Shown one piece after another: positions 1-7,475 of a stretch of 26,841 bases of DNA. The position numbers were made by a program, and so were the translations under genes. Each line of letters begins with the position of its first letter. The first letter of the stretch is position 1. The notes under the pieces were generated by a model, which did not search any database, was not told the DNA's origin, and saw only the letters and a list, made by a program, of their open reading frames with translations. The DNA is from UBA2022 sp964621555 (lineage in GTDB: Bacteria; Patescibacteriota; Dojkabacteria; SC72): contig CAZUOO010000009.1 of assembly GCA_964621555.1 (NCBI GenBank), positions 1 through 26,841 on the forward strand, given 5' to 3'.

Positions 1-3
1 TTG

Positions 4-71
4 CTTAACTCGGTCATGGTAATTCGATTAATTATATGAAGAAAGGGGTAGGAATGCAATAGCCTAGAGAA
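4..71. repeat. Direct repeat, copy A
   Basis: The first 40 nt (4-43, beginning CTTAACTCGGTCATGG) are identical to 285-324. The next 28 nt match 325-352 with 5 mismatches. Similarity then stops. The copy starts are 281 nt apart. Function unknown. Confidence 0.9.
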
Positions 72-237
72 GGATTTAATGATTTCAGTTACATAGAAGA
101 GTGCCTTTGCAGTGAGGAAATGTTCTGCAAGTAGTAGGATTCTAATTTTCCAGTTACATACCTTTTGAGTAGATAAACTACTTAGGTGAAAATAACTCTA
201 TTTACAAGAATCAGTGATTGGAATTTGAATATAGGCC

Positions 238-270
238 AAAAAAGAGAGTGACCGAGATCCGCGGTCGGTC
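238..270 (-). terminator. Possible intrinsic terminator of the HD-domain gene
   Basis: Read on the minus strand, GACCGA (270-265) pairs with TCGGTC (255-250) around a 9-nt loop, and six T residues (243-238) follow after a 6-nt ACTCTC spacer. The stem is GC-rich and well placed about 105 nt past the stop codon. The gap before the T tract is longer than usual, so this is a moderate call. The 3' arm can also pair with 290-298 in repeat copy B. Confidence 0.4.
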
Positions 271-284
271 GAAACCTTAGGCGA

Positions 285-352
285 CTTAACTCGGTCATGG
301 TAATTCGATTAATTATATGAAGAATGTGGTAGAAATTCAAGAGCCTAGAGAA
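285..352. repeat. Direct repeat, copy B
   Basis: Second copy of the 68-nt repeat, ending 24 nt before the stop codon of the HD-domain gene. Its CTCGGTC (290-296) is the reverse complement of GACCGAG at 250-256, so on the minus strand this copy can pair with the GC-rich hairpin block downstream of it. The first copy lacks this partner inside the window. Confidence 0.9.
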
Positions 353-375
353 ATAGTTCACACTTATTTCGAAGG

Positions 376-1032
376 TTAGAGAACTCCAAGCTCGTACGCA
401 TTCTTAAGCATTTCCTTTATACTTGGGTCATCAAGTGAGTCTAGTACATTCTCCCATAATGCAAGATTTGCCTTCGCCCAACCTAGGTATTTCTTCTTTG
501 CTATTTCAGTATAGAAATATGTATCTGATTCCATAAGTGGTTTCTGTTCATCAATCACTTTATGTCCAAGCTTCTTGATATCATACTTATTCTGCGTGAT
601 GAATTTGGAAGCAAAAAGTATTGGGGTTGTAGGAAGGGCTTTAAAAAGTGTATCTGCATCAGCGAGTGCCTTCGCTTCACTTGATAGCTCTCTCTCTCCT
701 CTATATGCTATATGACTATCTTCAATTAGGTCTGCAACAGACTTTTGATATTCCTCCGCATATCCCGCAGTATTAAGATATTCCATTATCTGCATTCTTG
801 CCGCTTCTGGCTCCAACTTGTCTGAGAAAATGTAATTTAGGTCATGTAATAAAGATGCTGCAGCAACTTTCTCGATGTCGCATTTTAACTCGGTTGCAAA
901 CTCAATCGCTTTATCGTGCACAAATTTAATATGGTGCCAGCCGTGGAAGAGTAGTTTTGCTTGGTTCTCTGGTAAGTGATATAGATCAAATATTGTTTTA
1001 TATAGAGTATTGTAATTTGCTGATAATTCCAT
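376..1032 (-). CDS. HD-domain phosphohydrolase family protein
   Basis: A 218-residue soluble protein with the metal-binding pattern of the HD superfamily: a histidine pair at H33/H34, the H63-D64 dyad in LLHDLNY, and a later aspartate in ADADTLF (D126/D128). HD proteins usually hydrolyse phosphate esters, often of nucleotides; the substrate here cannot be told from sequence. The frame stays open upstream to 1308, but that part is a hydrophobic shadow lying over the divergent ATPase gene. I therefore start at the ATG giving MELSANY. No Shine-Dalgarno precedes it. The gene is transcribed away from the glycan operon, and nothing ties it to that pathway. Confidence 0.8.
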   Translation of the reverse strand: MELSANYNTLYKTIFDLYHLPENQAKLLFHGWHHIKFVHDKAIEFATELKCDIEKVAAASLLHDLNYIFSDKLEPEAARMQIMEYLNTAGYAEEYQKSVADLIEDSHIAYRGERELSSEAKALADADTLFKALPTTPILFASKFITQNKYDIKKLGHKVIDEQKPLMESDTYFYTEIAKKKYLGWAKANLALWENVLDSLDDPSIKEMLKNAYELGVL

Positions 1033-1129
1033 ACTAATAATGTTTATTTTAGTGCTCAATTGTATCTCACAGCGGACTTTGTGTACAGTTTTTTTAATTA
1101 TTGAATAGATGGTAGAATATGCAACGAAT

Positions 1130-2359
1130 ATGAAAAATGCAGTAGAGGTAAAAAATTTAAGTAAACTATATGTAATAGGGGAGAAAGAGAAATACCTTGC
1201 ATTAAGGGATGTAATTATTAAAATACTAAAGGCACCTGTTAATATACTAAAAGGTAAAGGGTTTAAGAAAAAGAGTACCTTTTGGGCATTAAAGGATGTT
1301 AATTTCAATATTAAAGAAGGAGAGGTTGTAGGGATTATAGGGAGGAATGGAGCAGGGAAGAGTACCCTTCTTAAAGTACTATCTAGAATTACAGAACCAA
1401 CAGAGGGTAGTGTGAGAATGAATGGTAGGGTATCCTCACTATTAGAGGTTGGTACAGGTTTTCATCCAGAATTAACAGGTAGGGAGAATATATACCTTAA
1501 TGGTGCAATACTTGGTATGAGTAGGAAGGAGATAGATAAGAAGTTTAAGGAGATTGTAGAATTTTCAGGTGTAGAGAAGTTCTTAGATATGCCTGTTAAG
1601 AGATATTCTTCAGGTATGCAGGTTAGGTTAGCATTCTCTGTAGCAGCACATTTAGAACCAGATATATTAATTATAGATGAGGTATTAGCTGTAGGGGATG
1701 CAGAGTTTCAGAAGAAGTGTTTAGGGAAGATGGATGAGGTAACCAAGAGTGGAGGTAGGACTGTTATATTTGTTAGTCATGATATGGGGGCGATACAAAG
1801 ATTGTGTAAAAACACTATTTTGTTAGAGGGTGGAGAAGTCACTATGATTGGAGAAACTGAAAAGGTTATTCGAAAGTATATGGCTGGCGCTGATGCTGAT
1901 CTGGGGCTCTCAAATCAGACGTTAAGTGATAGGCCGGGGAATAAAAAATGGATAATTACTGAACTTGCTATAAACAACCTAAAGGGTGATAAGGTAAGCC
2001 ATATTAATACTAAGGAGAAGTTTAGTGTTGTTGGAAATGTTGAGAATAAAGATGGCACCTTAGAGGCTGTGGTCGGAGTTATTTTGAAAAGGGATGATGG
2101 GTTGAAAATAACTAAAATATTTAGTTCAAAGTTAGATTCTAGGTCAGATGTTAGTTTTGAATTAGAAATGGAGAATGTAAATTTAAGCACTGGAACATAC
2201 TATTTTAGTATTTGGTTAGGGAGCCCAGATGGACATGATGTTTATGACTATGCTGAAAACATATTAAAACTTGAGGTCTTGAATGAAAATTCGAGAACCA
2301 TGGACAATGGTTACGATGATGGAGTTATTTCAATTAAACATAAATGGCAATATGAATAA
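1130..2359 (+). CDS. wzt: Wzt-type polysaccharide export ABC ATPase with C-terminal glycan-binding domain
   Basis: 409 residues. The ATPase half carries Walker A GRNGAGKST (71-79), the family motif LLEVGTGFHPELTGREN (104-120), the signature YSSGMQ (159-164), Walker B DILIIDEVLAVGD (178-190) and the H-loop H217. A beta-rich domain follows from about 255, as in Wzt/TagH-like exporters, where it binds the end of the glycan. It would drive export of a lipid-linked polysaccharide with a Wzm permease, but no permease gene is in the window. I prefer the ATG giving MKNAVEV; an in-frame ATG at 1109 is possible. A TAGAAT box at 1113-1118 could be a -10. Codon usage changes sharply after codon 220. The stop overlaps the next start by 8 nt. 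Confidence 0.93.
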   Translation: MKNAVEVKNLSKLYVIGEKEKYLALRDVIIKILKAPVNILKGKGFKKKSTFWALKDVNFNIKEGEVVGIIGRNGAGKSTLLKVLSRITEPTEGSVRMNGRVSSLLEVGTGFHPELTGRENIYLNGAILGMSRKEIDKKFKEIVEFSGVEKFLDMPVKRYSSGMQVRLAFSVAAHLEPDILIIDEVLAVGDAEFQKKCLGKMDEVTKSGGRTVIFVSHDMGAIQRLCKNTILLEGGEVTMIGETEKVIRKYMAGADADLGLSNQTLSDRPGNKKWIITELAINNLKGDKVSHINTKEKFSVVGNVENKDGTLEAVVGVILKRDDGLKITKIFSSKLDSRSDVSFELEMENVNLSTGTYYFSIWLGSPDGHDVYDYAENILKLEVLNENSRTMDNGYDDGVISIKHKWQYE

Positions 2360-3038
2360 ATCAAATAGGGAAGAATGGCTAAAGAAAACCTTATTATCAC
2401 TTCAAAAAGGTGGTAGGATTTTGGACGCTGGTGCAGGCGAACTACAGTATAAAAAGTTTTGCTCTCACCTTAAGTATACTAGTCAGGATTTCGCACAGTA
2501 CGATGGGTCGGGTGATGGTACAGGTCTTCAAACTAAGCAGTGGAATCATGAAGGGCTTGATATAGTCTCTGACATCATTGATATGCCAGTGAAAAATGGG
2601 TCTTTTGATGCTGTAATGTGTGTTGAAGTACTCGAGCACCTACCATACCCACATTTAGCAATTAAGGAGTTTTCAAGGGTATTGAAAAAGGGAGGTAAGT
2701 TAATCCTGACCGCTCCTTTTACCTCTTTGACACATTACGCTCCTTACCACTTCTCTACAGGGTTTAATAGATATTGGTATGAGAAAGTATTGGAAGATAA
2801 TGGATTTAAAATAGAGGAACTTTCATACAATGGTAATTATTTTGAGCTTATTATCCAGGAAATAAAAAGAATTTCATCGGTGGAGACTAAGTATACTGAT
2901 AATGCCTTAGCCAAGTCCTTTCTCTATAAGTTTGCGAAGTACATTATGATTAAGTCTCTTAGCATAATGTCAAAACAGGATAAGGGATCTAGTGAGTTAG
3001 GTAGTTTTGGAATTCATGTTTTAGCTAAGAAAATATAA
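2352..3038 (+). CDS. Class I SAM-dependent methyltransferase
   Basis: 228 residues of Methyltransf_11 type. SAM-binding motif I is GRILDAGAGE (21-30). Motifs further on are SFDAVMCVEVLEHLP (84-98) and VLKKGGKLILTAPF (110-123), the usual acidic loop and post-motif strand. The target is unknown; its place directly after wzt and before the transferases points to a sugar or glycan-end methylation. The frame is open upstream to 2283, but that lies inside wzt, so I start at the ATG that overlaps the wzt stop (ATGAATAA), a typical coupled arrangement. No Shine-Dalgarno is visible. Confidence 0.88.
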   Translation: MNKSNREEWLKKTLLSLQKGGRILDAGAGELQYKKFCSHLKYTSQDFAQYDGSGDGTGLQTKQWNHEGLDIVSDIIDMPVKNGSFDAVMCVEVLEHLPYPHLAIKEFSRVLKKGGKLILTAPFTSLTHYAPYHFSTGFNRYWYEKVLEDNGFKIEELSYNGNYFELIIQEIKRISSVETKYTDNALAKSFLYKFAKYIMIKSLSIMSKQDKGSSELGSFGIHVLAKKI

Positions 3039-3772
3039 TGATAAAAAAGACGATTAGAAATGTAAAAAGAAAACTCCGAACAGCCTCTACCTTTTTTAAG
3101 GTAGTAAAGGATTATTACGAGTTTAAGTCTGGGTTAGAAGAAAATGGCTCATTAAAGTGGAAAGATAGAAAGTTTTGTTTAGATGATGCTGTGGATACTC
3201 ACCCTATCGATTATCATTATACATATCATCCCGCATGGGCAGCTAGGAAATTGAAAGAGATAAATCCTAAGAAGCATGTTGATATTTCCTCTATTTTCTC
3301 ATTCTCTACTCAGATATCTGCATTTATTCCAATTGATTATTACGATTACAGGCCGGCTTCACTCAAGCTTTCGAATATGAGGTTCAAACAAGCGGATTTG
3401 AAATCCCTTCCATTTAAAACAGGGGAACTGGAATCTGTTTCCTGTATGCACACGATTGAACATGTAGGTTTAGGTCGTTATGGCGATGAAATAGATCCTT
3501 TAGGAGATATTAAAGCAATTAAAGAACTTCAACGTGTAACTAAGAAAGGAGGTAGCATTCTTTTTGTGGTACCTATTGGAAGAGAGAAGATAATGTTTAA
3601 TGCCCATAGAATTTACTCATACGATAAGGTATTGAAGTTATTCGATCAATGTAAACTTAGGGAATTTAAAGCAGTCCTTGATGATCCTAAGGATGGATTA
3701 GTCTCTCCATCGTCGCAGGTTTTAAATAGACAAAACTATGCATGTGGATGTTTTTGGTTTATAAAATCGTAA
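3038..3772 (+). CDS. DUF268-like / methyltransferase-fold protein
   Basis: 244 residues. It resembles the DUF268 group often found in polysaccharide loci: DTHPIDYHYTYHPAWAARK (53-71), then VDISS (81-85) where a methyltransferase would have its glycine-rich motif, LKSLPFKTGELESVSCMHTIEHV (121-143), and KKGGSILFVVPIG. The later part looks like a class I methyltransferase core, but the SAM loop is degenerate, so catalysis is uncertain. The start overlaps the previous stop by one base (TAATG). It may act with its neighbour on the same glycan. Confidence 0.75.
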   Translation: MIKKTIRNVKRKLRTASTFFKVVKDYYEFKSGLEENGSLKWKDRKFCLDDAVDTHPIDYHYTYHPAWAARKLKEINPKKHVDISSIFSFSTQISAFIPIDYYDYRPASLKLSNMRFKQADLKSLPFKTGELESVSCMHTIEHVGLGRYGDEIDPLGDIKAIKELQRVTKKGGSILFVVPIGREKIMFNAHRIYSYDKVLKLFDQCKLREFKAVLDDPKDGLVSPSSQVLNRQNYACGCFWFIKS

Positions 3773-3782
3773 TCTTAACAAA

Positions 3783-4631
3783 ATGGTTTTACTTAAACTT
3801 AAGGGATCTCTTGGTAACCAACTCTTCCAATATTGTTTCGGGCGCTCAGTTGCTATAGATACCAATTCAAAGTTGATAATAGATAAAAGCTTAATTTATA
3901 AATTTAAGGCACAGAGTTATTACTCTTTAAATTTGTATAATATTAAAGCAACGGTATTACCTTTCAGTACTAAATACTTGCCTTATAAATTACTAGGTAA
4001 AGTGGGGGTAAAATTTTATAACATTATTCCCGAAGATGAGACTAAGTTTTATGATGAGAATATTTTAAGGCAGATTAATAAATCTAAAGGTATGCTCATT
4101 TTAAATGGCTATTGGCAATCATATAAATATTTTGAGAGTAACTGGGATACAATAAAGTCAGAAATTTCACTAAAAGATACTGTACTTAATTCTTACAAAT
4201 TGGCGATTGCACAGGAAATCAAAAGTTCGAACTCTATATCTCTTCATATACGCAGGGGAGATTATCTTCAGTCTCCATCTCACACTAGCCTTAAACTTGA
4301 TTACTATTATAAAGCTGTCAAAATCCTCAAGAAAAAAGGTACTGAGAGGATTTTCATTTTCTCAGATGATTTAGTTTGGGCTAAAAAGAATCTAAACAAC
4401 TTAAGCAACACTGTTTTTGTCGAACAAGATATTCAATACCCCCAGTCGGACTTATACTTAATGTCATTAGCTAAGCATAATATTATTGCTAATAGTACAT
4501 TTAGTTGGTGGGGTGCATGGCTAAATAATAATGATGGTAAAAAAGTTATTGCTCCTCGCAATTGGTTTACCGATAATACCAGAAACAAATATATTTCTGA
4601 CCTTATTCCACAATCTTGGATATTAATATAA
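3783..4631 (+). CDS. GT11 family alpha-1,2-fucosyltransferase-like glycosyltransferase
   Basis: 282 residues, near full length for family GT11. The N-terminus KLKGSLGNQLFQYCFGR (5-21) and the nucleotide-binding motif HIRRGDY (155-161) are family hallmarks, as is NSTFSWWGAWL (237-247). Known members transfer L-fucose from GDP-fucose to form an alpha-1,2 link at a sugar hydroxyl in the cytoplasm. The GDP-mannose 4,6-dehydratase further along the window would supply the first step to that donor. Acceptor unknown. It sits 10 nt after the preceding gene with no Shine-Dalgarno. Confidence 0.92.
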   Translation: MVLLKLKGSLGNQLFQYCFGRSVAIDTNSKLIIDKSLIYKFKAQSYYSLNLYNIKATVLPFSTKYLPYKLLGKVGVKFYNIIPEDETKFYDENILRQINKSKGMLILNGYWQSYKYFESNWDTIKSEISLKDTVLNSYKLAIAQEIKSSNSISLHIRRGDYLQSPSHTSLKLDYYYKAVKILKKKGTERIFIFSDDLVWAKKNLNNLSNTVFVEQDIQYPQSDLYLMSLAKHNIIANSTFSWWGAWLNNNDGKKVIAPRNWFTDNTRNKYISDLIPQSWILI

Positions 4632-4641
4632 TCTTAATTAT

Positions 4642-5409
4642 ATGGGTAACTTGCTTGACGTGATAATGCCAACATATAATGATGGGAAGTATCTAAAAGA
4701 TGCTATTGAGAGTATTCTCTCACAGACCTTTAAGGATTTTAGATTCATAATTATCAATGATGCTTCCACAGATAATACTTCCGAAATTGTGAAAGGGTTC
4801 AAAGATCCAAGAATTATATACATTGAAAATAAGGAGAATAAAGGACTACCAAAGAACCTTAATGATGCCATAAAATCCTCTACAGCAAAGTACATTGCTA
4901 GAATGGATGGAGATGACATCTCTGAACCTGGTAGATTAGAAAAACAAGTGAGTTTCTTAGATGGCAATCCTAAGTATGTTATGTGTGGTACACAGGGATT
5001 TGTCATTGATGAAAGAGGGCAGGCTATAGGAAAACTTAGTAAGTCTAGGAAAGATTGGGTTATCAGGGCTAAAATGATTGATTATAACCAGTTTATACAT
5101 GGATCAATTTTAATAGACAGAATAGCCATCTTAAAGGCTGGAATGTATAATGTTAACTATGAGAGAGGTCAGGATTACGCCCTTTGGTTTGAAGTTATGA
5201 AGGTAGGTAGGGTTGCCAATCTTCCCGAGTCGCTGTATAGGTGGAGGGATAGAAATAATAACCGAATTAATAGTCCTGAACTTATGTTAAAGCAGAGAGA
5301 TACCCATGAGAAGGTTGTTAAAGATATTTTATCATCAGGGAGATTTAGAAAAGAGATCTTCCTAAATATAGTCACAAAGCTCATCTCTAAAATTAAACAT
5401 TTGGTATGA
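4642..5409 (+). CDS. GT2 family glycosyltransferase
   Basis: 255 residues with a GT-A fold start: VIMPTYNDGKYLKDAIESIL (7-26), D40 in IINDASTDN, and the metal-binding MDGDD (88-92). The later QDYALWFEVMK matches the (Q/R)D.xLW region of this family that holds the catalytic base. It would add one sugar to the growing lipid-linked glycan from a nucleotide-sugar donor; which sugar cannot be told. The TGA stop overlaps the next ATG (ATGA), so the two are probably translated together. Confidence 0.9.
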   Translation: MGNLLDVIMPTYNDGKYLKDAIESILSQTFKDFRFIIINDASTDNTSEIVKGFKDPRIIYIENKENKGLPKNLNDAIKSSTAKYIARMDGDDISEPGRLEKQVSFLDGNPKYVMCGTQGFVIDERGQAIGKLSKSRKDWVIRAKMIDYNQFIHGSILIDRIAILKAGMYNVNYERGQDYALWFEVMKVGRVANLPESLYRWRDRNNNRINSPELMLKQRDTHEKVVKDILSSGRFRKEIFLNIVTKLISKIKHLV

Positions 5410-5885
5410 GAATATTACAGATCAATTCACATGATGAAAAAGGGGGGGCAGCTAAATGCACCCAATCACTTCATTTAGGGTTTGTTGAAAGCGGCTATAA
5501 ATCATCTTTGTTAGTGGGTAAGAAGACATCAGTTGGAAAACACATTAAGGAAATAAAAGGTTTTCTTAACTTAAAGTTTGTTACCTTTGGGCTTCAGAAA
5601 TTTGGCGTTAGGGATTTATTTAGTATAAAAACAGATTTATTTGAGTCAGATGAGTATCAGAAGGCAGATGTTGTAAATATTCATAATATTCATGGAGGAT
5701 ATTTCAATATAAAAAATTTAGAAAGAATCTCCAAAGAGAAACCTACAATATGGACTTTCCATGATATGTGGCCTATCTGTGGCAATACTGCTCATACTTT
5801 TGAGCATACATGGTGGGTTCCCGACGAGAGGGGTGTGGTATCACCGCCTACTGTGTTAGATAGAATCGTGTTTAATAAGAAGCGA
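5406..5885 (+). CDS. GT4 family glycosyltransferase, N-terminal half (cut by assembly gap)
   Basis: The first 160 residues of a GT-B glycosyltransferase. It starts MRILQINSHDEKGGAAK, with the glycine-rich acceptor-side loop, and continues through VVNIHNIHGGYFN and the typical TIWTFHDMWPICGNTAHTF segment. The reading frame runs into the run of Ns at KKR. The few residues that would be read after the Ns in this frame are out of register and end quickly, so I stop at the gap. The rest of the protein is the following feature in another frame. I consider the two parts one intact gene in the organism. Confidence 0.85.
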
Positions 5886-5895
5886 NNNNNNNNNN
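5886..5895. other. Assembly gap (10 N)
   Basis: Ten Ns inside a glycosyltransferase gene. The number is probably a placeholder. To join the two coding halves in frame the true gap must be 2, 5, 8, 11, ... bases (remainder 2 when divided by 3), not 10. Confidence 0.95.
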
Positions 5896-5896
5896 T

Positions 5897-6610
5897 TATC
5901 GTAATAGTCGCTTTCAAGTTGTAGTGCCCTCTCAGTGGCTATATAAACTTGTGAAGAAGAGTATACTAAAAGATTTCCCGATTACTGTAATTAATAATGG
6001 AGTGGATACGACTGTTTTCAAACCTCTCGATAAAGAGAAACTGCGTAAAAAGTATGGCGCTGATAACAAAAAGAAAGTTATTTCATTTATTTCGCATGGT
6101 GGTGTAAAGAATCCATGGAAAGGCGGTGAGTATATGGTTGAAATTATTAATAAATTACAAGAAAATTACGATATTTTATTCTTGGAAATTGGAACTGATG
6201 ATAAGAATATTATAAAAAAGAATAATTGGTGGAAAATACCTTTCATTAGTGACCCTCGAAAGATCAATGAATTACTCAATCTCTCAGACGTTTTTCTATT
6301 CACTTCAATAGCTGAAAATTTTCCGTTAGTTTTGCTTGAGGCTCAGTCAGCAGGGATACCAGTAGTAACATTTGATGTAGGAGGGGCATGTGAAATAGTT
6401 CGACACATGCAGACGGGATATGTTTCAAAGTTTAAGGATGTCGCTGATACAGTGCTGGGTGTCGAAAAAGTTTTAAATGATTATAGTCTCTCATTAGAAA
6501 TGAGAAAAAACTCTCGTGAAAGGGTTTTGAAAATGTTCAGCCAAGATATTCAGACTTCAAAGTTTCTTAAACTATTTAGAAAAGCTATAAATGAGTTCAA
6601 AGCCCAATAA
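5897..6610 (+). CDS. GT4 family glycosyltransferase, C-terminal half (cut by assembly gap)
   Basis: Continuation of the gene before the gap, read in the frame YRNSRFQVVVPSQWLYKLVK. It carries the donor-binding Rossmann half: VINNGVDTTVF, SHGGVKNPWKGG and the E-x7-E motif in AENFPLVLLEAQSAGIPVV, which binds the nucleotide-sugar phosphate and sugar. A GTG at 5924 could be mistaken for the start, but the homologous frame is open back to the gap and the peptide before it fits the family. The end overlaps the next gene by 20 nt. Donor sugar unknown. Confidence 0.87.
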   Translation, partial: YRNSRFQVVVPSQWLYKLVKKSILKDFPITVINNGVDTTVFKPLDKEKLRKKYGADNKKKVISFISHGGVKNPWKGGEYMVEIINKLQENYDILFLEIGTDDKNIIKKNNWWKIPFISDPRKINELLNLSDVFLFTSIAENFPLVLLEAQSAGIPVVTFDVGGACEIVRHMQTGYVSKFKDVADTVLGVEKVLNDYSLSLEMRKNSRERVLKMFSQDIQTSKFLKLFRKAINEFKAQ

Positions 6611-7475
6611 TAAAAGCAAAGTTTATATACTAATCGCTGTTAAGGACAGGTGGGAGAACACTAATGTATGTTTGAATTCTATATATTGCCAAACATATAA
6701 GAATATTCAGGTTGTTGTGATTGACGATGGAAGCAAGGATCATACATCAACATTGATCGCTAAAAATTATCCAAAGACTAAGCTAATTCGAGGGAATGGG
6801 GATTATTGGTGGGGTGGAGCTATGAATAAGGGAATTGAATATTCACTTGATAATTCCGATTCCGAAAATGATTTTATACTTTTCGTGAATAATGATACAT
6901 ACTTTGATCGGGGTTATATTGCAAAGTTAGTTAATATGTCTCAAGTTAATGGAAATATTACTGTTGGCTCTGTTAGCGTTGAGGGTGATACAGGTAAAGT
7001 TATATCAATTACTCATAAGTTAATTAATGGGGAATTTGTTCAAACCAAAACAGGATACCCAACTAAGGGCCTTACTTACGATACTGATACATTGTGTGGT
7101 AGGGGAACACTTATCCCGATTAATGTAGTACGAAAGGTCGGCCAAATATCTAGATGGTTTCCACACTATCATGGTGATTACGATTATTTCTTTAGAGTCA
7201 AAAAGTCTAGAAATCTAATCTCAATTAATTTAGACTCCTTTGTTTATTTACAAAATGATGGTATGGGACTCGCTGACAGCATCAAACAGAAAGGTATTAT
7301 GAATTTTGCTGACTTTTTAGAGCTATTTTTTAGTAGAAGATCTTACTCCAATATGAGCTCAAGACTATTGTTATGTTTCTTACATATTCCCTTTCCAATT
7401 AAGTTGATAATGTTGTCAAAAATTGGAACATATCCTTTCTATATATTATTTACAAAAGTTAGGAAATTGAAATGA
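6591..7475 (+). CDS. GT2 family glycosyltransferase (rhamnosyltransferase-like)
   Basis: 294 residues. GT-A motifs are VVVIDDGSKDHT (41-52), the stretch GNGDYWWGGAMNKGI (68-82) and the metal site FVNNDTYFD (98-106). The GD.WWGGAMN pattern is common in GT2 enzymes annotated as rhamnosyl- or galactofuranosyltransferases, so a deoxysugar donor is possible but not shown. GRGTLIPINVV and YHGDYDYFFRVK fit the acceptor/catalytic region. It overlaps the gene before by 20 nt and the gene after by 4 nt (ATGA). Confidence 0.88.
   Translation: MSSKPNNKSKVYILIAVKDRWENTNVCLNSIYCQTYKNIQVVVIDDGSKDHTSTLIAKNYPKTKLIRGNGDYWWGGAMNKGIEYSLDNSDSENDFILFVNNDTYFDRGYIAKLVNMSQVNGNITVGSVSVEGDTGKVISITHKLINGEFVQTKTGYPTKGLTYDTDTLCGRGTLIPINVVRKVGQISRWFPHYHGDYDYFFRVKKSRNLISINLDSFVYLQNDGMGLADSIKQKGIMNFADFLELFFSRRSYSNMSSRLLLCFLHIPFPIKLIMLSKIGTYPFYILFTKVRKLK

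Larger units (their letters stand above)
1..375. other. Non-coding region with repeats, left window edge
   Basis: I see no convincing gene in this stretch. It holds two copies of a 68-nt direct repeat, a GC-rich hairpin block between them, and an AT-rich spacer. In the spacer the 10-mer CAGTTACATA occurs twice (86-95 and 151-160), and a small inverted repeat GTAG/CTAC lies near 170-181. The region lies downstream of the minus-strand HD gene, so part of it may be that gene's 3' untranslated region. The first repeat starts at the window edge, so the array may continue outside. Confidence 0.7.

Noticed and set aside
268..276. GGTTTCGAC on the minus strand, as at the 5' end of tmRNA
   Set aside because: There is no G-rich acceptor strand before it, no tag-peptide frame ending in Ala-Ala-stop and no T arm with CCA in the 240 nt that follow.
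4..352. CRISPR array
   Set aside because: Only two copies, 281 nt apart, with a long degenerate repeat and no cas genes.
1033..1308. Longer N-terminus for the HD-domain gene (frame open to 1308)
   Set aside because: It would lie over the start of wzt, whose ATPase motifs are unmistakable, and the extra peptide is a low-complexity hydrophobic stretch foreign to HD proteins.
5406..6610. True frameshift or pseudogene in the GT4 gene
   Set aside because: The frame change falls exactly at a run of Ns, so the assembly gap explains it.
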